The notes under the pieces are model-generated. The model saw nothing but the letters and a program-made list of their open reading frames with translations. It was not told where the DNA came from and did not search any database. A stretch of DNA of 11,975 bases from JAIPEK01 sp041685935 (GTDB lineage: Bacteria; Desulfobacterota; Desulfobacteria; Desulfobacterales; Desulfobacteraceae): NCBI GenBank assembly GCA_041685935.1, contig JAWLES010000067.1:1-11975 (forward strand), written 5' to 3'. Shown piece after piece: positions 8,287-11,975 of the stretch (the stretch's first letter is position 1; each line of letters starts with the position of its first letter). The position numbers were made by a program, and so were the translations under genes.

Positions 8287-8314
8287 AAAATAAGAACATT
8301 TACCGGTATGTCAA
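8287..8314 (-). promoter_or_regulatory. Candidate sigma-70 promoter for grpE-dnaK
   Basis: On the minus strand a consensus TTGACA (8309-8314) is followed after 16 bases by TATTTT (8287-8292), which would give a leader of about 48 bases before the grpE TTG. I see no CIRCE operator (TTAGCACTC inverted repeat) and no sigma-32-type CCCATNT box, so heat control, if present, is not obvious. The call rests only on the two hexamers. Confidence 0.45.
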
Positions 8315-8345
8315 GATGAAAAAGGGGGGATTTTAATAAAGAGGG

Positions 8346-8509
8346 GGTTCCGGCTGAAGGGAAAAGAGGATTCCATTGCATGGCCGGGATCGATCCATGA
8401 CACGGAAAGAGTCACTTATCGCTGCTTCCTTCCGGACCTGACGAGGTTCGCGATCTTCCGTTACATGGCGACCGACCAGAATAATTCCTCCAGCCCGACA
8501 GCCGGAACC
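8346..8509 (-). ncRNA. ffs: Signal recognition particle RNA (4.5S-type), elongated
   Basis: The minus strand carries the near-invariant apical hairpin of bacterial SRP RNA, GTCAGGTCCGGAAGGAAGCA, with the GGAA tetraloop and asymmetric loop that bind the Ffh M domain (about 8420-8440). The flanks pair as one long rod: ACGGAA with TTCCGT, CCATG with CATGG, GGTCG with CGATC, GAGGA with TCCTC, closing in a perfect 11-bp end helix, GGTTCCGGCTG (8499-8509) with CAGCCGGAACC (8346-8356). Together with a promoter placed exactly upstream this suggests a ~164-nt RNA, longer than the ~100-114 nt typical of small bacterial SRP RNAs. The ends are inferred from pairing, and 3' trimming to a shorter form is possible. 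It acts with Ffh and FtsY in cotranslational export. Confidence 0.9.
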
Positions 8510-8513
8510 TGAT

Positions 8514-8542
8514 TTTATACCGCAAACAAAATCATTTTTCAA
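8514..8542 (-). promoter_or_regulatory. Sigma-70 promoter of the SRP RNA gene
   Basis: On the minus strand TTGAAA (8537-8542), a 17-base spacer and TATAAA (8514-8519) form a near-consensus promoter. The predicted start falls at about 8507-8510, exactly where the 11-bp terminal helix of the SRP RNA begins, so promoter and RNA end support each other. Upstream A/T-rich sequence (8540-8552) could serve as an UP element. Confidence 0.75.
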
Positions 8543-8671
8543 TAAAAAATATAAGGACATCCGAAACAATTCGGAGATAACCTGAAAATTGTTCAAGTGC
8601 TTGATATGCGTCCGGGTTCATGGTATCTATATATGATCCGATAATTTTGTAAAAATGTGCAGGAGAATAAA

Positions 8672-8980
8672 ATGAGTGAAATCATTAAAAACGGCAATGA
8701 TGTGGTTATTAAGCCAGGCATTGATGTGGTCGCCTCCATGGCGGAGGATTTCAGGAACGAACTGGCATCGGCATCTGAGGAAACCGACGGTACCGTTACC
8801 ATTGACCTTGCCGGAGTGGACATGGTGGACTCCGTGGGTATCGGGGTGATTATCGCCACACACAACAGTCTTTCCCAGGCCGGAAGAAAGCTTAAAGTCA
8901 CAAATGTCAACAGCGACATTTACGGACTTTTCACCACCATGCGCCTCAACAGAAGATTTGATATCGAAAAGAGCGAATAG
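8672..8980 (+). CDS. STAS-domain protein (anti-sigma factor antagonist-like)
   Basis: The 102-residue protein is a single STAS domain of the SpoIIAA/RsbV type. It has the strand TVTIDLAGVDMVDSVGIGVI (residues 41-60), with D53-S54-x-G56 at the site where such proteins are phosphorylated by partner kinases, then the helix and the NSDIYGLFTTMRLNRRFDI end (about 80-98). I chose the ATG at 8672 over an in-frame GTG at 8657 because AGGAG lies six bases before it. In the family the domain acts as a protein-protein switch, often releasing a sigma factor or feeding a chemotaxis or phosphatase module. No kinase, phosphatase or sigma factor gene is visible here, so the partner is unknown. The small lipoprotein follows directly and may be co-transcribed. 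Confidence 0.87.
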   Translation: MSEIIKNGNDVVIKPGIDVVASMAEDFRNELASASEETDGTVTIDLAGVDMVDSVGIGVIIATHNSLSQAGRKLKVTNVNSDIYGLFTTMRLNRRFDIEKSE

Positions 8981-9013
8981 TTGGCTTCACAAAGGACCGC
9001 AGCAAGGATGCCC

Positions 9014-9343
9014 ATGAAAAGATCCGTTATATACGCAGCCTGCCTCGCCCTTTTCTTAACCGCCTTTGTCACCGGCTGTGAAAAAGAGTCGGAAAAGAAG
9101 AATAAAGCATTCGAGGGAGTCGGCCGGCTGATCTCCGACAGAAACAAGGCAAGGTATGACGCTGCCGAACAGCAGAGCTCCGGGGACGGATCTGCCTCCC
9201 GGACCGAAAAGGCGCCCCCGTCCACACTTTACCAGGAAAGTGTCGAAATCGTCAGCACATCATCAAAACGCACACTCGGCAAAGGTGTGGCGTATCTGGA
9301 CAAAGAGGGAAAAATCGTCTATATAAAGATAAAAAAACAGTAG
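9014..9343 (+). CDS. Small predicted lipoprotein, unknown function
   Basis: I do not recognise this 109-residue protein. It begins with a lipoprotein signal: MKR, a hydrophobic stretch (residues 5-19), and a lipobox ending VTGC with the lipidated Cys at 22. The following residues are charged (EKESEKKNK), so an Asp +2 inner-membrane retention signal is absent and the outer membrane is likely, if E. coli rules apply. The middle is polar and Ser/Gln/Lys-rich (about 55-75). The end, from VEIVSTSSKRTLGKGVAYLD to the terminal KIKKQ, looks like a short beta-rich unit. I chose ATG at 9014 because AAGGA lies five bases upstream; a TTG directly after the previous stop (8981) and an ATG at 9008 are alternatives in the same frame. 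It lies 33 bases after the STAS gene and converges with the coiled-coil gene. Confidence 0.75.
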   Translation: MKRSVIYAACLALFLTAFVTGCEKESEKKNKAFEGVGRLISDRNKARYDAAEQQSSGDGSASRTEKAPPSTLYQESVEIVSTSSKRTLGKGVAYLDKEGKIVYIKIKKQ

Positions 9344-9356
9344 AAAGCAGGAAGGG

Positions 9357-9761
9357 TTACTCTTTTTTTGAGGCGCCCGGAAGATCCTGGAGCCTTGAAA
9401 TTGCATCCTCCTGCTCCCTGATTCTTTTTTCGAGCTCCTCTTTTGTCTTTTCATACTCTTCTATGGTAGCCTCATACTCCTTCATTTTAATCCTGGCTTC
9501 ATAAAGTGCATTGGTGTCATCATCGTGCTGTCCCTGGAGAATAAGTTTTCTTTTCTGGAGCTGGGCCAGCTTTTTTTTGTACTTGCTTATGACGTTCATG
9601 TACTTTTTTGTGACTTTTTTTTCAACCGACTTGGTGAGAGAATGGGTCATGGTCATATTTAAAAGCTCCGCCACAAGCGCTATGATGGTGGCGTAAATAA
9701 ACCCGTCGGCCTGCATGAAATATATGATGGCAGCCACGGCGATAGCGGTAAAAAAAACCAT
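9357..9761 (-). CDS. Membrane-anchored coiled-coil protein, unknown function
   Basis: I do not recognise a family for this 134-residue protein. The N-terminal part has two hydrophobic stretches (about residues 2-16 and 20-36) that could be a helical hairpin in the inner membrane or one long anchor. From about residue 45 to 125 the sequence is highly charged with heptad-like spacing (KKYMNVISKYKKKLAQLQ, then EYEATIEEYEKTKEELEKRI), predicting a long coiled coil. It starts five bases after the stop of the rod-like gene, with no clear ribosome site, so it is probably translated by coupling. Codons 2-5 lie on a run of eight Ts that could favour slippage or sequencing error. The shared transcript suggests it works with the rod-like protein, but that is inference. 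Confidence 0.72.
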   Translation of the reverse strand: MVFFTAIAVAAIIYFMQADGFIYATIIALVAELLNMTMTHSLTKSVEKKVTKKYMNVISKYKKKLAQLQKRKLILQGQHDDDTNALYEARIKMKEYEATIEEYEKTKEELEKRIREQEDAISRLQDLPGASKKE

Positions 9762-9766
9762 GCCCG

Positions 9767-10105
9767 CTATTCAGCGATATCAATTATGGATCCGGCCATT
9801 TCATCCATTGTCTTAAATGCTTCCGCATTGGCGTCAAGGCCGTTTTGGGTTACAATCATCGACGACATCTCCTCGGCAATGTCCACGTTGGAAAGCTCTT
9901 CTCCGTAAAGGTTCAGCACCCCCGGAGTTTCGATCCTGCTGAGGCTGACCGTCACTCCCTGCATGTCCGCCTGCTCGTTCATCAGCACCCTGGACTTCTT
10001 GTACTCGACAGAGAGGCTGTTGGCAACGTTATTTGCGGTGGACGCCATTTTGGTGCCGAACCCCTTGATTGCGGAAACGGATGCACCCACTCCCTGCACC
10101 GTCAT
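9767..10105 (-). CDS. Miniature flagellar rod/hook-like protein (FlgC/FlgG type)
   Basis: The 112-residue product carries both ends of the flagellar basal-body rod family. The N-terminal motif is ISAIKG-like SAIKGFGTKMASTANNVANS (residues 11-30) followed by EYKKSR, where typical members have a GYK. The C-terminal motif is SNVDIAEEMSSMIVTQNGLD (72-91) then ANAEAFKTMDEMAGSIIDI (92-110). In axial proteins these two helices pair into the rod or hook core. Here only about 40 residues separate them, against ~65 or more in FlgC (about 134 residues in all), so the domain between is minimal. The ATG has a strong GGAGGAGGG upstream. No other flagellar gene is visible; the partner gene encodes a membrane coiled coil. 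It may be a divergent FlgC or a relative put to another use. Confidence 0.75.
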   Translation of the reverse strand: MTVQGVGASVSAIKGFGTKMASTANNVANSLSVEYKKSRVLMNEQADMQGVTVSLSRIETPGVLNLYGEELSNVDIAEEMSSMIVTQNGLDANAEAFKTMDEMAGSIIDIAE

Positions 10106-10146
10106 ATACCCTCCTCCTGAATCGTGGTTTTACTGCAACATACTTG

Positions 10147-10175
10147 ATTATACTATCGGCCTTTCGATTTCACAA
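10147..10175 (-). promoter_or_regulatory. Sigma-70 promoter for the rod-like gene pair
   Basis: On the minus strand TTGTGA (10170-10175), a 17-base spacer and a perfect TATAAT (10147-10152) lie about 40 bases before the start codon. A sigma-54 or sigma-28 signature, common for flagellar operons, was not seen here. The remaining stretch up to the tRNA holds only the inverted repeat described separately. Confidence 0.6.
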
Positions 10176-10241
10176 GCTAAATATAAAATCAAAAAACAAT
10201 CAAAAACACACCCACGCGGATAAGAACCTCCGGACCCTTTT

Positions 10242-10260
10242 TCCGGTTCTCACAACCGGA
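10242..10260. repeat. Short inverted repeat downstream of tRNA-Pro
   Basis: TCCGGTT (10242-10248) and AACCGGA (10254-10260) form a 7-bp stem with a 5-base loop. AGAACC at 10223-10228 can compete by pairing with GGTTCT (10245-10250). The position, past the 3' end of the tRNA on the minus strand, would suit a terminator or processing signal, but no T-run follows on that strand. Confidence 0.4.
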
Positions 10261-10314
10261 TCTCACAATCCTGAAAGCCTATTTAACCGGTATATCTGAA
10301 ATGCTTATCGGATT

Positions 10315-10391
10315 TGGTCGGGGCGGAGAGATTCGAACTCCCGACATCCTGCTCCCAAAGCAGGCGCGCTACCAGACTGCGCTACGCCCCG
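10315..10391 (-). tRNA. tRNA-Pro (anticodon TGG)
   Basis: The minus strand folds as a full cloverleaf of 77 bases. The acceptor stem is CGGGGCG with CGCCCCG, followed by A and an encoded CCA. The D arm contains AGCGCAGTCTGGTAGCGC, the anticodon stem CCTGC/GCAGG holds the loop TTTGGGA with anticodon TGG (reads CCA and, by wobble, other Pro codons), and the T arm contains GTTCGAATC. No group I intron or integrated element is visible at its 3' end. Confidence 0.97.
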
Positions 10392-10405
10392 TGAACGGCA
10401 TAGCA

Positions 10406-10434
10406 TCAATATCATTTTCCGTTCCTGATTGCAA
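10406..10434 (-). promoter_or_regulatory. Possible promoter of tRNA-Pro
   Basis: TTGCAA (10429-10434) and TATTGA (10406-10411) on the minus strand are 17 bases apart and would start transcription about 6-8 bases before the tRNA. The hexamers are only partial matches, so this is tentative. Confidence 0.35.
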
Positions 10435-10491
10435 GAGCAATTCACTGATATTTTTCCGGATCAAATTTCTTTCCCCCTGCTGATTCCTTTC

Positions 10492-10519
10492 TTGACACAT
10501 CAGCGCAAAACATTATAAA
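10492..10519 (+). promoter_or_regulatory. Sigma-70 promoter of the tat genes
   Basis: A perfect TTGACA (10492-10497), a 16-base spacer and TATAAA (10514-10519) lie 36 bases before the tatB-like ATG, oriented toward it. This is one of the best promoter matches in the window. Confidence 0.7.
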
Positions 10520-10555
10520 TAAAGAATCCTAATTGAATTAAAAAAGGAGTACAAC

Positions 10556-10684
10556 ATGTTCGGTCTTGGAATGCCTGAAATTCTTCTGATACTTGCGCTT
10601 GCCCTTATCGTGATCGGGCCTAAACGGCTGCCGGATCTGGCAAAAACCCTGGGGAAAGCAATGGGAGAATTCAAGCGGGCAACA
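10556..10684 (+). CDS. tatB: Twin-arginine translocase subunit TatA/TatB family, 3' end lost in gap
   Basis: The first 43 residues are a TatA/TatB N terminus: MFGLGMPEILLI, one hydrophobic helix (about 7-21), the GPKRLP hinge (22-27), and the start of the amphipathic helix DLAKTLGKAMGEFKRAT. The Glu at position 8 and the place directly before tatC favour TatB, which with TatC recognises the twin-arginine signal of folded exported proteins; an all-purpose TatA cannot be excluded without the C-terminal tail. The ATG has GGAG six bases upstream and a strong promoter further up. The gene runs into the run of Ns, so its end is unknown. The open frame that continues through the Ns to 10846 is not real, because the tatC frame begins there. 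Confidence 0.85.
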
Positions 10685-10784
10685 NNNNNNNNNNNNNNNN
10701 NNNNNNNNNNNNNNNNNNNNNNNNNNNNNNNNNNNNNNNNNNNNNNNNNNNNNNNNNNNNNNNNNNNNNNNNNNNNNNNNNNNN
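10685..10784. other. Assembly gap, 100 Ns
   Basis: Exactly 100 Ns separate tatB and tatC. A round number is the usual placeholder for a scaffold gap of unknown size. The true gap should hold the tail of tatB and about 15-25 codons of the tatC start. Confidence 0.97.
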
Positions 10785-11522
10785 GACAGGCTTGTTTACT
10801 CCTTCATATCAGTGGGAGTCGGATTTGTTGCCTGCTACTTTTTTAAGGAGAGGCTGTTCAAAATTCTCACCGCCCCGCTTGTCTCAGCCATGGGCGAAGA
10901 TGCCAGAATGATTTTCACCGGACTGCCGGAAGCCTTCTTCACATACCTGAAGGTTTCGCTGCTCGGCGGGATCGTGCTTGCCACACCGGTTCTTTTTTAC
11001 CAGTTCTGGATGTTCGTATCCCCCGGCCTTTACAGAAAAGAAAAAAAATTTCTGATCCCGGTAATTTTCCTGTCACTGGTATTTTTTGCCACAGGCTCTC
11101 TTTTCGGGTATTTCATCGTGTTCCCGTACGGGTTCAAGTTCTTTCTGGGATTCGCCAACGACACCATCCAGGCCATGCCGTCCATGAAAGAATACCTGAG
11201 CTTTGCAGCCAAAATGCTGCTGGCTTTCGGGCTGGTGTTCGAACTTCCGCTCGTGTTGACCTTCATGGCGCGGATGGGGCTGGTGACCGTGGATTTTTTA
11301 AAGAAAAACAGGAAATACGCTCTACTGCTTTTTTTCGGAGGCTCCGCACTGATAACTCCCCCTGACGTGATAACTCAGACCATGATGGCCATTCCCCTGA
11401 TGATTCTCTATGAAATCAGTATCCTCGGTGCGAAAGTATTTCAGAAAAAACCTCCTGCAGACGATGATGAACCTGTAGAGGAAACGGACAAAGGGGAACA
11501 GGAAAACACAGATACTCCTTGA
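10785..11522 (+). CDS. tatC: Sec-independent protein translocase TatC, 5' end in gap
   Basis: TatC is the multispanning inner-membrane core of the Tat system that binds twin-arginine signal peptides. The visible part starts in the first membrane segment (DRLVYSFISVGVGFVACYFF, in frame right after the gap), so the cytosolic N terminus is missing. Family marks are LATPVLFYQFWMFVSPGLYRKEKKF split across the second helix and first cytosolic loop, GLVFELPLVL (with the conserved intramembrane Glu), and ALITPPDVITQTMMAIP near the end. The remaining helices account for the usual six. The C-terminal tail is strikingly acidic (DDDEPVEETDKGEQENTD). The next gene, 120 bases on, is a c-type cytochrome, which is exported by Sec, so the adjacency need not be functional. 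Confidence 0.95.
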   Translation, partial: DRLVYSFISVGVGFVACYFFKERLFKILTAPLVSAMGEDARMIFTGLPEAFFTYLKVSLLGGIVLATPVLFYQFWMFVSPGLYRKEKKFLIPVIFLSLVFFATGSLFGYFIVFPYGFKFFLGFANDTIQAMPSMKEYLSFAAKMLLAFGLVFELPLVLTFMARMGLVTVDFLKKNRKYALLLFFGGSALITPPDVITQTMMAIPLMILYEISILGAKVFQKKPPADDDEPVEETDKGEQENTDTP

Positions 11523-11563
11523 CACCGAAAGCGCATTTATTGTAATTAGTACGGTAAAAGAAA

Positions 11564-11623
11564 AGAACCGGTTCTGAAACAGCGCCGGTTACAAAGTGAT
11601 AAACCGATGTAATTGTTAACAAT
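11564..11623. repeat. Two perfect 12-bp palindromes before the cytochrome gene
   Basis: AGAACCGGTTCT (11564-11575) and ATTGTTAACAAT (11612-11623) are both exact palindromes in the 120-base stretch between tatC and the cytochrome. The first can also pair its AACCGG with CCGGTT at 11585-11590. Neither is followed by a T-run, so they are more like operator sites than a terminator. I could not place a convincing promoter here. Confidence 0.45.
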
Positions 11624-11642
11624 GAAAGGAGTTGAAAGTACT

Positions 11643-11975
11643 ATGAACAAAAAATTCTTAATTCTGATGGCGGTTGCGGGCATGGCCTTCCTTTTTGCTG
11701 CCACGGGCCTTTATGCGGGAACGGAGGTAAAAGACACCTTCACCATAGAAACCGATGAATACGAGCAGCGCAGAAAGACACCGGTGGAATTCACCCACAA
11801 GAAACACACCGAAGAGTATGACATTTCCTGTGGCGAGTGCCACCATGATGATGACGGACAGCCCCTGACCGACCTGAAGATGGGGGACGATGTCCAGAAA
11901 TGCGTTGAATGCCACGATAAACTCAAGGGCGAAAGAACCGATATCATGGTTCTTGAAAATGCCATGCACGAAAGC
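11643..11975 (+). CDS. Class III cytochrome c (tetraheme cytochrome c3-like), 3'-truncated
   Basis: The reading frame is open to the window edge, giving 111 residues with no stop. It starts with a signal peptide (MNKK, hydrophobic residues 5-22, likely cut after YAG near 26), placing the protein in the periplasm. The class III pattern follows: FTHKKH (50-55), whose two His are axial ligands in cytochrome c3; the first heme site C63-x-x-C66-H67 with a second His at 68, another c3 ligand; and the second site C87-x-x-C90-H91. The end NAMHES is where the third heme site usually follows. Such proteins shuttle electrons between hydrogenases or other dehydrogenases and membrane complexes in sulfate reducers. 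AAAGGAG lies 11 bases before the ATG, somewhat far. Confidence 0.88.
   Translation, partial: MNKKFLILMAVAGMAFLFAATGLYAGTEVKDTFTIETDEYEQRRKTPVEFTHKKHTEEYDISCGECHHDDDGQPLTDLKMGDDVQKCVECHDKLKGERTDIMVLENAMHES

Noticed and set aside
8233..8345. CIRCE or sigma-32 control of grpE
   Set aside because: GCAC appears in the leader, and CTTGAA is present, but there is no 9-base inverted repeat like TTAGCACTC/GAGTGCTAA and no CCCATNT at the right spacing after CTTGAA.
8346..8509. An Alu-domain, Gram-positive-type SRP RNA
   Set aside because: A TGTAA resembling the Alu U-turn motif occurs, but it sits inside a stem that pairs CCATG with CATGG, and the RNA is too short for the ~270-nt long form.
8561..8574. 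Small inverted repeat CCGAA-ACAA-TTCGG upstream of the STAS gene
   Set aside because: A 5-bp stem with no T-run on either strand is too weak to call as a terminator or operator.
8333..8596. An 87-codon minus-strand open frame
   Set aside because: It covers the SRP RNA gene and its promoter, which explain the sequence fully.
10200..10400. Possible integration (att) site at the 3' end of tRNA-Pro
   Set aside because: No repeat of the tRNA 3' end, integrase gene or phage gene is visible on either side.
10556..10846. One continuous 96-codon frame through the N run
   Set aside because: The Ns translate as unknown residues, and the last codons are out of frame with the clear TatC sequence that begins at 10785.

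Overview
The window is a piece of bacterial chromosome, most likely from a sulfate-reducing member of the Desulfobacterota (Desulfobacteraceae or a near relative). The evidence is a class III tetraheme-type cytochrome c3 at the right edge, a LolA lipoprotein carrier (so a diderm cell), a Tat translocase with a TatB-like MFGLGMPE start, and the general gene content. The assignment to a lineage is inference. Most genes are housekeeping. I see no mobile element, CRISPR array, phage gene or defence system, and one 100-base assembly gap.

Layout. Positions 1-2405 (+) hold a tight operon: radA (5' end cut by the window), rlmE and yebC, joined by a 4-base ATGA overlap and an abutting stop and start. 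Positions 2415-5578 (-) hold the acyl-CoA synthetase, lolA and nadA, transcribed in that order; the synthetase and lolA overlap by up to 44 bases. Positions 5603-5646 form a strong intrinsic terminator for dnaK that also seems to carry the promoter of the synthetase operon inside it. Positions 5674-8232 (-) are grpE-dnaK, with grpE starting at TTG. Positions 8346-8509 (-) encode an unusually long (about 164 nt) SRP RNA with its own near-consensus promoter. Positions 8672-9343 (+) hold a STAS-domain protein and a small lipoprotein. Positions 9357-10105 (-) hold an orphan miniature flagellar-rod-like protein and a membrane-anchored coiled-coil protein. A tRNA-Pro(TGG) lies at 10315-10391 (-). 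tatB and tatC (+) follow, interrupted by 100 Ns, and a class III cytochrome c that runs off the right edge.

How the genes relate. GrpE and DnaK form a chaperone machine. SRP RNA and the Tat system are two protein-export routes, and LolA handles lipoproteins after export. The small lipoprotein may be a LolA-type client. RadA, RlmE, YebC and tRNA-Pro serve recombination, ribosome modification and translation. NadA makes quinolinate for NAD. Cytochrome c3 is a periplasmic electron carrier, probably the start of a redox gene or cluster beyond the window.

I found no clearly new multi-gene system. The points most worth a second look are the terminator that contains a promoter, the elongated SRP RNA, and the orphan rod-like protein with its membrane coiled-coil neighbour.
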